Source of the DNA: an uncultured Pelagibacteraceae bacterium
Lineage (GTDB): Bacteria; Pseudomonadota; Alphaproteobacteria; Pelagibacterales; Pelagibacteraceae
Direction of reading: 5' to 3'
DNA length: 64,000 nucleotides
NCBI GenBank assembly: GCA_902614975.1
Contig: CACMND010000003.1
Coordinates: 1 to 64,000, forward strand
The notes beneath the pieces are model-generated. The model did not search any database. It was given only the letters and a program-made list of their open reading frames with translations, and was not told where the DNA came from. The position numbers and the translations under genes are program-made. Below, piece after piece: positions 25,984 to 35,329 of the stretch (position 1 is its first letter; every line of letters starts with the position of its first letter).

Positions 25984-28323
25984 ATGTTAGAAGAAAATTT
26001 AAGAATAAATGAACCTGGTTTAAATGTTTTGCCACCTGGGGTTGAAAGATATGTGGTTAATGGCGGTGGATTAACAGGAGTTCAGGTTTTTCCGGATGAT
26101 GAAATTGAAATTATTAATAATGAAGGAAATCAAATTTGTGAAATAGTTGTTTTTAATTCTGATGGAAATTCAGATCCATCAATTTTAAATTTAAAATCAT
26201 CTAAATCAGAAAATGATATAATTAAAATTTTAAATAGAAATGAAGAAAGTTCGAAAATTGCTTTGCGCCAATTAGAAAAAAGAAATCTTAAAATTGCAAA
26301 ATCTAAATCCTCAATCCTTTTTGATAAAGACACTCCACCAGGAGAAAAAATTAAAATAAGTTCAAAAGATAAATGTTATTGCATTTTTTCTGCACCTGGT
26401 AATGATATGTTGGTTCATGAACAAAATCCTCCTACAGAATTAACTTTATTTATTAAAAGAAATAATATTGTTGACTATAAAGAACATAGAATAATTCCAG
26501 ATCCAATTTTTGATCCTTTAGACGAAAAAAATATTGCAAAACAATCAGCGATTTCTTTTGAGGTTAAAGAAGGAGATTATATTCAAATAATTTGTCCAAC
26601 TGGTAGACAATGTTCAGATTTTGTTGCTTTTGATACAGCTAAATTAGGTAAAGGTATTGAGAAAGGTTTAGATTGGCAAACAACCAGGACCTTTATGGGA
26701 AATACATTTCCAGGACCAGGATTGTATTCAAAATTTTATGATACAGACCATGAGCCTTTAGTAGAAGTAATAAGAGATACTGTTGGTAGACATGACACTT
26801 TTAATCTTGCTTGTACATCGAAGTATTACGAAGATGCTGGTTATTTTGGGCATCCAAATTGCTCAGATAACTTAAGTGGTGCTATGGAAAATTTTGGGGT
26901 TAATAGACAAAAGGGATGGCACGCTATAAATTTATTTTTTAATACTTCAGCAGGAGGCTTAAATACCGTACTTTCTGATGAGTCATTTGCTAGACCTGGA
27001 GATTATGTAATATTAAGAGCTTTAAAAGATTTAACCTGCGGAACGTCAGCCTGTCCAAGTGATATAGATCCATGTAATTCATGGAACCCTACAGATATTT
27101 TTGTTAGAACTTACGAAAAAAAAAGAGAATTTACAAAATCTTTTGCATTTAGAATGAAACCAGACTCAGAATTAAAACTAACAAAAAATACAGGATTTCA
27201 TGAAAGAACTTCTAAGTTAACAAGAAACTTTGTTGATGCTAGAGGATATTGGCTCCCCAATGATTACACTAAACACGGAGTAATAAATGAATATACAGCG
27301 TGCAGAGAAAAAGCAGTTTTAATTGATTTATCTTCTTTAAGAAAATTTGAAATATTAGGTCCGGATGCAGAAGAATTAATGGACTATACTTTAACTAGAA
27401 ATGTTAAAAAATTGTCAGTTGGACAAATTGTTTATTCTTCGATGTGTTATGAAAATGGTTCTATGTTTGATGATGGAACATTGTTAAAAATGAGTGATCA
27501 TGGATTTAGATGGGTATGTGGTGATGAATACGCAGGTGAATGGTTAAAGGAACAAGCAAAAAAGAAAAAATTTAATGTTTTAGTTAAAAACTCTACTGAT
27601 CAAATAAATAATATTTCTCTACAAGGACCAAACAGTAGAAAAATTTTAGAAAAGTTTATTTTTACTCCACCAACACAACCTTCTATTTCAGAATTACAAT
27701 GGTTTAGGTTCACAATCTGTAGAGTAAAAGAACTTAGTGGAATTCCATTAATGGTTTCTAGAACTGGATACACAGGTGAGTTAGGATACGAAATATGGTG
27801 TCACCCTTCAGATGCACCAGCGGTTTGGGATGTGCTTATGGAAGCTGGCAAAGATGAAGGAATGATACCTGCTGGTTTCGGAGCATTAGATTTATTAAGA
27901 ATTGAAGCTGGACTAATATTATTTGGTAATGAATTTGACGGCCAAGTTGACCCTTTTGAAGCTGGTGTTGGATTTACAGTTCCTTTAAAAACAAAAACAG
28001 CAGATTTCATTGGTAAAGAAGCATTAATAAAGAGAAAAGAAAATCCGCAAAAGAAATTAGTTGGATTAGAACTTGTAGGCAAAGAAAAAGCTAATCACGG
28101 TGATTGCGTTCACATTGGAAGATCCCAAGTTGGCGTAGTTACAAGCGGATGTCTATCTCCTACTTTGAATAAAAATATTGCTTTGTGCAGAATTGATGTA
28201 GGTCATTCAGAAATAGGTATGAACGTTGAAGTCGGTAAAATTGATGGACATCAAAAAAGAATACCTGCTAAAGTTGTTGGTTTCCCGCATTACGATCCTC
28301 AAAAAACACGTGTAAAATCTTAA
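25984..28323 (+). CDS. tdm: Trimethylamine N-oxide demethylase (DUF1989-GcvT fusion)
   Basis: The 779-residue protein joins a DUF1989 domain (core about 190-375) to a THF-binding GcvT domain (about 400-775, with R-T-G-Y-T-G-E-L-G-Y-E and D-L-L-R-I-E-A-G-L). This architecture defines Tdm, which splits TMAO into dimethylamine and formaldehyde, the latter captured by THF. Cys277, His290, Cys293 and Cys357 are spaced 13, 3 and 64 apart, the same spacing I recall for the zinc ligands of Methylocella silvestris Tdm. It is divergent from tmoX and overlaps the next gene as TAATG. An N-terminal region (1-180) appears to be a degenerate second copy of the DUF1989 fold. Confidence 0.92.
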   Translation: MLEENLRINEPGLNVLPPGVERYVVNGGGLTGVQVFPDDEIEIINNEGNQICEIVVFNSDGNSDPSILNLKSSKSENDIIKILNRNEESSKIALRQLEKRNLKIAKSKSSILFDKDTPPGEKIKISSKDKCYCIFSAPGNDMLVHEQNPPTELTLFIKRNNIVDYKEHRIIPDPIFDPLDEKNIAKQSAISFEVKEGDYIQIICPTGRQCSDFVAFDTAKLGKGIEKGLDWQTTRTFMGNTFPGPGLYSKFYDTDHEPLVEVIRDTVGRHDTFNLACTSKYYEDAGYFGHPNCSDNLSGAMENFGVNRQKGWHAINLFFNTSAGGLNTVLSDESFARPGDYVILRALKDLTCGTSACPSDIDPCNSWNPTDIFVRTYEKKREFTKSFAFRMKPDSELKLTKNTGFHERTSKLTRNFVDARGYWLPNDYTKHGVINEYTACREKAVLIDLSSLRKFEILGPDAEELMDYTLTRNVKKLSVGQIVYSSMCYENGSMFDDGTLLKMSDHGFRWVCGDEYAGEWLKEQAKKKKFNVLVKNSTDQINNISLQGPNSRKILEKFIFTPPTQPSISELQWFRFTICRVKELSGIPLMVSRTGYTGELGYEIWCHPSDAPAVWDVLMEAGKDEGMIPAGFGALDLLRIEAGLILFGNEFDGQVDPFEAGVGFTVPLKTKTADFIGKEALIKRKENPQKKLVGLELVGKEKANHGDCVHIGRSQVGVVTSGCLSPTLNKNIALCRIDVGHSEIGMNVEVGKIDGHQKRIPAKVVGFPHYDPQKTRVKS

Positions 28324-28673
28324 TGTCAAAATCATCAAAGGATTTACTGGAATTTTGGGAAGATCAAATGAAACTATCCCATACATCTAGTAATTACTTT
28401 TTCAGAAAGTCTCCTTCACATTATCACATGATGTTGATAGTGATGAATTCCTATAAATTAAATGAAAACTTATCTGTCGAAGAACTTAAGACTAGACTTT
28501 TCAAAACCTCTAGACCCAAATCTGCTCTCATGATCAAAGAAGCTTGTGATAAAGAATTTTTTTACCTCGAAAAAACGGGAAATGACCATAGAAAAAAGTA
28601 CGTTTTACCCACACAGAATTTTGTAAATGAATTTAACGAATATTTGAAAACTCTGAAAAATTTGAGTTTTTAA
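28323..28673 (+). CDS. Small putative winged-helix protein downstream of tdm
   Basis: This 116-residue soluble protein has no clear family assignment. The region 50-105 reads like a MarR-type winged helix: helices S-V-E-E-L-K-T-R-L-F and S-A-L-M-I-K-E-A-C-D, then F-F-Y-L-E-K-T-G-N-D-H-R-K-K-Y-V-L-P-T, resembling the wing with its conserved D-x-R and a final strand before a C-terminal helix. It starts inside the tdm stop (TAATG), so it is made with Tdm. It could regulate the cluster, or be an accessory protein. Confidence 0.65.
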   Translation: MSKSSKDLLEFWEDQMKLSHTSSNYFFRKSPSHYHMMLIVMNSYKLNENLSVEELKTRLFKTSRPKSALMIKEACDKEFFYLEKTGNDHRKKYVLPTQNFVNEFNEYLKTLKNLSF

Positions 28674-28763
28674 ATAAAAATTCTCACTAATATTTAGAAT
28701 TTATATAAATTATATATAAAAATTATTATATTCTTTCCTTTGCTAAAAAATTAAAGTTCGTTC

Positions 28764-30092
28764 ATGTCGTTACCGACAAAAGCAAAAGTTGTTATAATTG
28801 GTGGAGGAATTCACGGGTTAAGTACTGCTTGGAAACTTTCCGAAAAATATAAAAATCCAAACGATGTAGTTGTCCTAGAAAAAAAAGACACTGCTGCAGG
28901 TGCAAGTGGAATTGCATGTGGAGTTGTTAGAAATAATTATTTTCAACCAGCAATGAGAGAATTAATGGCTCATTCAGTTAGTGTTTGGGAAAGTGATCCA
29001 GAGGCATTTAAATATAATGCTGTTGGCTATATGCAAATTTCTCCAGAAGTAATGCATAAAGATGTTGCAAGTATTTACGAACAACAAAAAGCTATTGGAT
29101 ATGAGTCAGAATTTATAGAAGGTGAAAAAGATTGCATGAAATATATGCAAGGAATTTTTAGTGATTGGCAAGCAAAAGGAATTACATCGGTCTTGCATGA
29201 AAAGAAAGGTGGATACGCATTTAATAAAGATTCAATTAAAGCATTAGAGAAAAAAGCAAATTCAAACGGTGTAAATGTTCATAAAGGAGTAAAGGTTACA
29301 GGATTTAAAAGAGGAAGTAACAGCAATGCAATTACTGGTGTAGTTACAGACAAAGGAACAATTGATTGTGATCAGGTAGTTATTGGAGCTGGACCATGGG
29401 TAAGAGATTTTTGGAATATGTTGGAGTTACCAAAAACAACAAACATAAAAGATGCTAAAAATGGAAAAATGCATGAAGTTGAAATGTGGAAGTACTGGTT
29501 TTTACAAGAAGGTGTATTAGGTGTAGATGCAGATTATCTAAAAACTAATGAAGGTAAACCACCTCCAGTAATTCATGTTGATACAGATGCTCCACTTTAT
29601 TCTGATAAAGATGGTAAAATAATTACAGAAGACTTATGGGGAATTTATTATAAACCTGATATTGAAGGTTTGGGAGTTCAAGGTGGAACATCGCCTTATA
29701 TTGTTCAAAAACATTTTGATGAAGTTAATGTTGATCCATATGGAATTGACTCTCCTGAATATCAAACTACTGATAAATTTTCTGACATGTGGACTTCAGC
29801 ACTAGCACATATTCAAAAACGTTTTGTTGGTAAATCTCATTTGTATAGAAAAGGACCATCAGGAGGATTGGGATGTTTAACTCCAGATTCATTCCCAATA
29901 TTTGATAGATTTTTTGAAAATGTTTACATGATTGCAGATGCAAATCATGGTTATAAAATGATAGGTGTTGGACACCTTGTTGCACAAGAAATTTTAGGTC
30001 AAGAAAGTGAATTATTAAAACCGTTCAGGTTCGATAGATATGAAAAAGGAAAACTTCATCCCACATCGAACAGCCCGTTTCCTTGGAGTTAA
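28764..30092 (+). CDS. FAD-dependent amine/amino-acid oxidoreductase (DAO superfamily)
   Basis: The 442-residue protein has an N-terminal Rossmann motif V-I-I-G-G-G-I-H-G-L-S-T-A-W (about 10-23), an E-K-K-D-T-A-A-G-A-S-G-I-A FAD loop and the G-A-G-P-W-V-R-D motif near 212 of sarcosine/dimethylglycine dehydrogenase-like enzymes. It is related to SoxB but lacks that subunit's R-H-D-A-V-A-W block and has no GcvT domain. Its position between tdm and the glutamine-synthetase/N-methylglutamate-synthase genes suggests an N-methylated amine or amino acid substrate. Dimethylamine, N-methylglutamate or sarcosine are the obvious options; none is proven. Confidence 0.8.
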   Translation: MSLPTKAKVVIIGGGIHGLSTAWKLSEKYKNPNDVVVLEKKDTAAGASGIACGVVRNNYFQPAMRELMAHSVSVWESDPEAFKYNAVGYMQISPEVMHKDVASIYEQQKAIGYESEFIEGEKDCMKYMQGIFSDWQAKGITSVLHEKKGGYAFNKDSIKALEKKANSNGVNVHKGVKVTGFKRGSNSNAITGVVTDKGTIDCDQVVIGAGPWVRDFWNMLELPKTTNIKDAKNGKMHEVEMWKYWFLQEGVLGVDADYLKTNEGKPPPVIHVDTDAPLYSDKDGKIITEDLWGIYYKPDIEGLGVQGGTSPYIVQKHFDEVNVDPYGIDSPEYQTTDKFSDMWTSALAHIQKRFVGKSHLYRKGPSGGLGCLTPDSFPIFDRFFENVYMIADANHGYKMIGVGHLVAQEILGQESELLKPFRFDRYEKGKLHPTSNSPFPWS

Positions 30093-30159
30093 TTTATCTA
30101 AGTAGACAAACGTTTTTTTTTCAGTTACCTTTTTGATCTGAAAATTCAAAGGGGGAAGA

Positions 30160-31629
30160 ATGACGGATCTTGAAAAACACGTAAACCAACCAGGTAGAGC
30201 TAAACTCGTCAAAAAAGTTAGAGAAAAAATAAACGAATTAGGAATTACTTATATCTATTATCAATTTATTTCAGTAACTGGGAGAGTTGTTGGAAAAGGA
30301 ATACCAGCAGACCACTGGGAGAGAACTGCAGAAAAAGGTTTTCAATTAGTTTATGGAGCAACTGCAAACTTATTTTTAGATCGTCATAATAATTATATTG
30401 GTTACGGTCCAGAAGCTATGGAATTGGTGGGAATACCTGATCCAGAAACTTTTGTTCAATTGCCTTGGGATAAGAGAGTTGGAAGAGTTTTTGTTACATG
30501 TTTTAGAAACAGAGAAGAAAGAAAAAATCCAGGTGGTCATTTAACAAGTGACTGCAGAGGTAATCTTAGAATTTTCATGAATGAGTTCAAAAAGAAACAT
30601 GGATTAGAATTAAGAGTTGGAACAGAGCCTGAAATGATGTGGTTAACAAAAAATCCTGACGGAACTCCAACTGGACAAGGTTTCTCAAAACCTTTCTGTT
30701 ATCATATTGATCAATTTGAGTCTTTAAGACCTGTGTTTATGAAGGTTATTGAATACGCAAAAGCGATGGGTCTTGATATGATCCAAGGTGACCATGAAGA
30801 TGCACCTGGCCAATTAGAACTTAACTGGACATTTGATAATGTTTTAAGAAACGCAGATAGATTATCTACCTATCGACAAATTTGTGCTCAGGTAGCAAGA
30901 GAACATAATCTTATTGCTTGCTTTATGACCAAACCATTTATGGGAGTTTCAGCAAGTGGATGTCACACCAACATGTCTTTGTGGAAAGGTGGAAAAGTAT
31001 CTGTGAACAAATTGGGTAACAAAAAACTTCCTGGTGTAGAAGAAGTGTTTAGTTATGTATCAGGCGGAACAAATACTTTCATGCCAGATACTAAAGATAT
31101 GCAGTTACCTGGAAAAATTGGATTACAATCAATTGCAGGTATAATGAAACACTTGCCAGCTTTAACAGCAATTGGTTCTTCGACAGTGAACTCATATAGA
31201 AGATTATGGGATCAAGGTTTCTGGGCACCAGTATATGCTGACTGGGGTTATCAAAATAGAACTTGTGGTTTAAGAGTATCTGCTCCGGGTAGATTTGAGT
31301 ACAGATCAGTTGACTCTATGCATAATCCATATTTATTAGGTGCAGCATTACTTAAAGCTTGCGATGAAGGAATATCTAAAAAAATGAAACCAGCTAAACC
31401 TGAGTCTAGAAATATATATGAAGCTCAAAAAGCTGGTAAAGATGTTAAAAAACTTCCACTAAGTTTAGGTGAAGCTTTAGATAGATTGGCGGAAGATGAA
31501 GTAATAAAATCATCAATGCCAGATGAAATGTATAAAGTATTTAATTGGTACAAACGAGATGAGTGGGAAAAATTCTTAGGTGCAACAACACAGTGGGATC
31601 TTGATACTTATCTGGATTGTTTACCATAA
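30160..31629 (+). CDS. Glutamine synthetase superfamily ligase (GlnA/GlnT-like paralogue)
   Basis: The 489-residue protein has GS superfamily motifs: G-T-E-P-E-M-M-W near 165-172, G-D-H-E-D-A-P-G-Q-L-E-L-N near 214-226, S-A-S-G-C-H-T-N-M-S-L-W near 268-279 and the nucleotide-binding F-E-Y-R-S-V-D-S near 384-391. It would activate a glutamate carboxyl with ATP and add an amine. A GGGGGAAG Shine-Dalgarno precedes it. Because it leads directly into the N-methylglutamate-synthase-like genes, an alkylamine such as methylamine is a plausible co-substrate. The 441-residue GS paralogue at 37220 is the closer match to the type III/GmaS group, so I leave this one unnamed. Confidence 0.8.
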   Translation: MTDLEKHVNQPGRAKLVKKVREKINELGITYIYYQFISVTGRVVGKGIPADHWERTAEKGFQLVYGATANLFLDRHNNYIGYGPEAMELVGIPDPETFVQLPWDKRVGRVFVTCFRNREERKNPGGHLTSDCRGNLRIFMNEFKKKHGLELRVGTEPEMMWLTKNPDGTPTGQGFSKPFCYHIDQFESLRPVFMKVIEYAKAMGLDMIQGDHEDAPGQLELNWTFDNVLRNADRLSTYRQICAQVAREHNLIACFMTKPFMGVSASGCHTNMSLWKGGKVSVNKLGNKKLPGVEEVFSYVSGGTNTFMPDTKDMQLPGKIGLQSIAGIMKHLPALTAIGSSTVNSYRRLWDQGFWAPVYADWGYQNRTCGLRVSAPGRFEYRSVDSMHNPYLLGAALLKACDEGISKKMKPAKPESRNIYEAQKAGKDVKKLPLSLGEALDRLAEDEVIKSSMPDEMYKVFNWYKRDEWEKFLGATTQWDLDTYLDCLP

Positions 31630-31646
31630 TTTAATAAGGAAATTAT

Positions 31647-32588
31647 ATGTGCGGAATAGCAGGATTAATTCATAGAGGAAATACATCAAATGTAGGTTTT
31701 GAACTCCAAGGAATGCTTCAAGCATTAAAGCATAGGGGTGAGGACTCAACTGGATATGCTTTGTATGGAAAAACTGATGGAGAAAATTTCATCATGCGAT
31801 TTAAGGTTGGTGAAAATGTTGCAGAGGGAAGCTCTTCAGTAAAAGAAGATGTATCAGTTTATGATGAAAGAAAAAAAATTGTTGATTCTTATCTTTCTGA
31901 GCTAGGTGCTAAGGTGATAAAAGAAGATAGAATTCTTCCTTATTCATTACGATATGAAATTCAGTATGACAAAGATTTAATGGAATTTTCTCAAAAAATA
32001 GAAAGTGTTGAAGGGGTAGAAATATTATCTATGGGAAAATCTCTAGAAGTAATTAAAGATCTAGGAAACGCTGAAGTTGTTTGTAACAGATATAATTTAG
32101 ATAAAGTTGTTGGGACACATGCAATTGGTCATGCTAGAATGGCAACAGAGTCGGGAGTGGATATTAAATCTGCTCACCCATTTTGGGGTTATCCTTTTAG
32201 CGATGTGTCAGTTGTTCATAATGGACAATTAACAAACTATTGGAATAATAGAAGAGTATTGGAAAACAAAGGCATGAGATTTATGTCAGAATGTGACTCG
32301 GAATTAATCGCTGTATATCTTGCAGAAAAAATGAGAAATGGAGCTACATTAGAAGAGGGAATGAAAGAGTCTCTCGTCGGTTTAGATGGGGTATTTACTT
32401 ATTTTGTTGCTACAAAAGATAGCTTAGGGATGGCGAAAGATACAATGGCTGCAAAACCACTAGTATTGTATGAGTCAGATGATTTAGTTGCAATGGGGTC
32501 AGAGGAAATTGCAATAAGATCAATATTACCACAAGAAATCGAAACTTATGATCCTTTTGATGGAGAAGTTAAAGTATGGCAAATTTAA
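31647..32588 (+). CDS. mgsA: N-methylglutamate synthase / glutamate synthase-like amidotransferase subunit
   Basis: The 313-residue class II glutamine amidotransferase starts M-C-G-I-A-G, so Cys2 is the N-terminal nucleophile. L-K-H-R-G-E-D-S, the H-A-R-M-A-T-E-S block and V-H-N-G-Q-L-T-N-Y complete the GATase II site. It is a stand-alone subunit, as in MgsA/GlxB, rather than part of a large GltB. It follows the GS-like gene by 17 bp with an AAGGAAAT ribosome site and overlaps the next gene by 13 bp. The three-subunit enzyme moves methylamine, or ammonia, from a gamma-glutamyl amide to a keto acid. Confidence 0.85.
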   Translation: MCGIAGLIHRGNTSNVGFELQGMLQALKHRGEDSTGYALYGKTDGENFIMRFKVGENVAEGSSSVKEDVSVYDERKKIVDSYLSELGAKVIKEDRILPYSLRYEIQYDKDLMEFSQKIESVEGVEILSMGKSLEVIKDLGNAEVVCNRYNLDKVVGTHAIGHARMATESGVDIKSAHPFWGYPFSDVSVVHNGQLTNYWNNRRVLENKGMRFMSECDSELIAVYLAEKMRNGATLEEGMKESLVGLDGVFTYFVATKDSLGMAKDTMAAKPLVLYESDDLVAMGSEEIAIRSILPQEIETYDPFDGEVKVWQI

Positions 32589-33430
32589 AAACATCAGAAA
32601 AAAAAAGTAAAGCTCAATCAATGGGACTTCATACAGAAGTCTTAACTGGAAAAACACAACAAAAATTTTTTAATCCAGATGAGGCTGAGAATTTTTATTA
32701 CTTTGGAACATATGATGTAGATTTTAACAAAAGAACTGAAATTGACGTTAAGAACATGGATTGTCGTGAAGCAAATAAAAAAATTGATGAATTAATGAAA
32801 GATGGATACGGAACTATTGTAATAAAGAACCCACAGGGAAAACATAGCTTAGGAGTTGGAATTCTCAATAAATTAAATTTAATATTTGAAGGAAGTTTGG
32901 GGTACTTTGGGTGTGGATCAATGGATGGTCCTATAGTTAGAATTAATGGAAGAGTGGGATGGTCATGTGCAGAAAATATGATGGCAGGAAAAGTAGTAAT
33001 TGAAAAAAATGCAGGTTCTTGTTTTGGTGCGGCAATTAGAGGTGGAGATCTGATATGCAAAGGAAGCGTAGGTGCAAGAACTGGTATTGATCAAAAAGGT
33101 GGAACAATAATTATTGGCGGAGATGCTGGTGCTTTTACAGGTTTTATGATGCAGAGAGGGCGAATTATTATTCTTGGAGATGTTGGAATAAATTTAGGAG
33201 ATTCTATGTATGATGGGACAATTTTTGTAGGTGGAAAAATTGGATCATTTGGTAGTGATGCTGTCGAAGCTGAATTAACTGATTCAGATCAAGACTGGCT
33301 TAAAAGAAAATTAAAGGTTGCGGAGATCGGAGAAAACTTCGATGTTTCTAAGATGACCAAAGTTGTAGCAGGAAAAAAACTTTGGAATTACGATGCTCTT
33401 GAACCTACAGAAAAAAAAGGAGCAATTTAA
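32576..33430 (+). CDS. mgsB: N-methylglutamate synthase-like subunit, GXGXG (GltB domain 3) type
   Basis: The 284-residue protein is a right-handed beta-helix GXGXG domain: repeats such as G-K-V-V-I-E-K-N-A-G, G-G-T-I-I-I-G-G-D-A-G-A and G-T-I-F-V-G-G-K-I-G-S match the C-terminal domain of glutamate synthase. In single-chain GltB this domain lines the ammonia tunnel, and here it is separate, as in MgsB/GlxC. It overlaps mgsA by 13 bp and abuts mgsC. It has no catalytic residues of its own. Confidence 0.87.
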   Translation: MANLKTSEKKSKAQSMGLHTEVLTGKTQQKFFNPDEAENFYYFGTYDVDFNKRTEIDVKNMDCREANKKIDELMKDGYGTIVIKNPQGKHSLGVGILNKLNLIFEGSLGYFGCGSMDGPIVRINGRVGWSCAENMMAGKVVIEKNAGSCFGAAIRGGDLICKGSVGARTGIDQKGGTIIIGGDAGAFTGFMMQRGRIIILGDVGINLGDSMYDGTIFVGGKIGSFGSDAVEAELTDSDQDWLKRKLKVAEIGENFDVSKMTKVVAGKKLWNYDALEPTEKKGAI

Positions 33431-34822
33431 ATGGCAAAGAAAAAAAATGGTAATGGAAAGTCAAAAGGACATTCTAATGGTAATGGAATAGCTTCAAGAA
33501 ACAAAAGTTTGTTGGGACACAACGCTATTTTTACTCCAGAGGTTATGGACGACATTCATATCAAAGCGGAATTAGGAAGATACAGAATGAGAGGAATGGC
33601 TTTGATGAAAAAGATACCTACTTTTGATGATCTAGTTTTCTTGCCAGGTACATTAACAAGATTTGTTATTGAAGGTTACAGAGAAAAATGTGAGACCAAA
33701 ACTATTATTGGTCCAAGATGTGAAAATCCAATTGAGCTTGATATTCCAGTTTACATTACGGGAATGAGTTTTGGAGCTTTATCTTATGAAGCAAAAACTG
33801 CATTAGCTAGAGGTGCTACAATGGCTGGTAGCGCAACATGTTCTGGTGAAGGTGGAATGATACCAGATGAGAGAAGATATTCAGAAAAATGGTTTTATCA
33901 GTGCATACAATCAAGATACGGTTTTAACCCACACCATGCACAACTAGCTGATGGAATTGAGGTATTTATTGGACAAGGACAAAAAGTTGGAATGGGTGGT
34001 CATTTGATGGGTCAAAAAGTTACTGACCAAGTTGCAGAAATGAGATCGCTACCTGCAGGTATTGATCAAAGATCTCCAGCAAGACATCCTGATTGGCTGG
34101 GTCCAGATGATTTAGCTTTAAAAGTTCAAGAGCTTAGAGAATTAACAAAAAACAAAGTGCCAATTCAATTAAAACTTGGAGCAGCTAAAGTGTATGATGA
34201 TGTAAGGATGGCAGCAAAATGTGATCCAGATTCAATTTATCTTGATGGAATGGAAGGTTCAACAGGTGCTGGACCACACATTGCAGCTGCAAACACAGGT
34301 ATCCCAGGAATTGCTGGAATTAGAGAAGCAAGAAGAGCTTTGGATGATGTAGGTAAAACCGGAAAGGTAACTTTAATTTATGCAGGTGGTGTTAGAGATG
34401 GAGCAGATATGGCTAAAGCCTTAGCACTTGGAGCAGACGCAATTGCAATAGGAACGGGTGCAATGGTGGCTTTGAATTGCAATAAAGAAATACCAGAGTC
34501 TAACTTTGAAAAAGAAATGGGTGTACCCGCAGGTCATTGCTATCACTGTCACACGGGTAGATGTCCAGTAGGAGTTGCTACTCAAGATCCTAAATTAAGA
34601 AAAAGATTAAATCCTGATGACGCAGCATTAAGAGTGTATAATTACTTGCATGCTATGACATTGGAGGCTCAATTGTTGGCTAGAGCATGTGGAAAAACAA
34701 ATATTCACTCGCTAGAACCAGAAGATATGGCTGCATTAACAATGGAGGCGTCTGCTTTAGCTAAAGTGCCTCTTGCAGGAACAAATCATACAGTAGGAGT
34801 TAAAGATTTCCATAAAATCTAA
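33431..34822 (+). CDS. mgsC: N-methylglutamate synthase-like FMN/Fe-S subunit
   Basis: The 463-residue protein is a glutamate synthase FMN-binding (GltB domain 2) subunit. A G-M-S-F-G-A-L-S motif lies near 111-118, G-M-E-G-S-T-G-A-G-P near 273-282 and Y-A-G-G-V-R-D-G-A-D near 317-326. The 3Fe-4S-type cluster is likely bound by Cys370, Cys373 and Cys378 in C-Y-H-C-H-T-G-R-C. The low-complexity N-terminus (first about 20 residues, Lys/Gly/Asn-rich) is unusual. MgsC makes N-methylglutamate when methylamine is delivered; GlxD or ammonia-using variants look alike. Confidence 0.88.
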   Translation: MAKKKNGNGKSKGHSNGNGIASRNKSLLGHNAIFTPEVMDDIHIKAELGRYRMRGMALMKKIPTFDDLVFLPGTLTRFVIEGYREKCETKTIIGPRCENPIELDIPVYITGMSFGALSYEAKTALARGATMAGSATCSGEGGMIPDERRYSEKWFYQCIQSRYGFNPHHAQLADGIEVFIGQGQKVGMGGHLMGQKVTDQVAEMRSLPAGIDQRSPARHPDWLGPDDLALKVQELRELTKNKVPIQLKLGAAKVYDDVRMAAKCDPDSIYLDGMEGSTGAGPHIAAANTGIPGIAGIREARRALDDVGKTGKVTLIYAGGVRDGADMAKALALGADAIAIGTGAMVALNCNKEIPESNFEKEMGVPAGHCYHCHTGRCPVGVATQDPKLRKRLNPDDAALRVYNYLHAMTLEAQLLARACGKTNIHSLEPEDMAALTMEASALAKVPLAGTNHTVGVKDFHKI

Positions 34823-34830
34823 TAGCAAAT

Positions 34831-35241
34831 ATGCCAAAGAAAAAAGGTAAGAAAAAAGTCAAATCAAAAGAGATCAAAGGTCAATTAGGTAAGAAAAAAG
34901 AGACTGCTAGAGAAAAAATGATTGGCCAAACAATTGGCTATCGATATGACGTTAATCTTTTGCCTGACTATAGTCGACTCACTCCATTTTTAAAAAAATA
35001 TATAGAAGCTATGGGTTGGGATGATCTTAATTGGTTAGAAGATGTTCATATGGGATATGAAGAAAATAGACCTGCTGTATTCGATAGAAATGCTAACGGT
35101 TGGGTAACGATACCAAGTAAAATAAAATTACCTAATAATCAGCAGGATAGAGATATGATAGCTAGAGAATTATTGGTAAAGTTTCAAATGTCCCCGAATC
35201 ATCCTCTGGTTGACCTTAAAAAAGCATATTTAAAATTCTAA
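34831..35241 (+). CDS. Conserved unknown basic protein in the mgs-amt operon
   Basis: I do not recognise this 136-residue soluble protein. The first 40 residues are very Lys-rich (basic tail), followed by a compact domain with Y-R-Y-D-V-N-L-L-P-D-Y-S-R-L-T-P and W-D-D-L-N-W-L-E-D-V-H. It follows mgsC by 8 bp and precedes amt, so it is probably an accessory of the methylamine/ammonium genes. No known catalytic motif is visible. Confidence 0.7.
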   Translation: MPKKKGKKKVKSKEIKGQLGKKKETAREKMIGQTIGYRYDVNLLPDYSRLTPFLKKYIEAMGWDDLNWLEDVHMGYEENRPAVFDRNANGWVTIPSKIKLPNNQQDRDMIARELLVKFQMSPNHPLVDLKKAYLKF

Positions 35242-35329
35242 TTTCAATTTCAAGTTGATAAAATAATTATTAACTTCTACTTTTTATAAATAAAATAAAA
35301 TTGTCAGCGTAAAAAAAATTTCATAGAGT

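Noticed and set aside
25984-28323. Calling this gene dimethylglycine dehydrogenase because it has a GcvT domain beside a betaine-type importer.
   Set aside because: There is no FAD-binding Rossmann motif; the N-terminal half is DUF1989 with a zinc-type Cys/His set, which fits TMAO demethylase.
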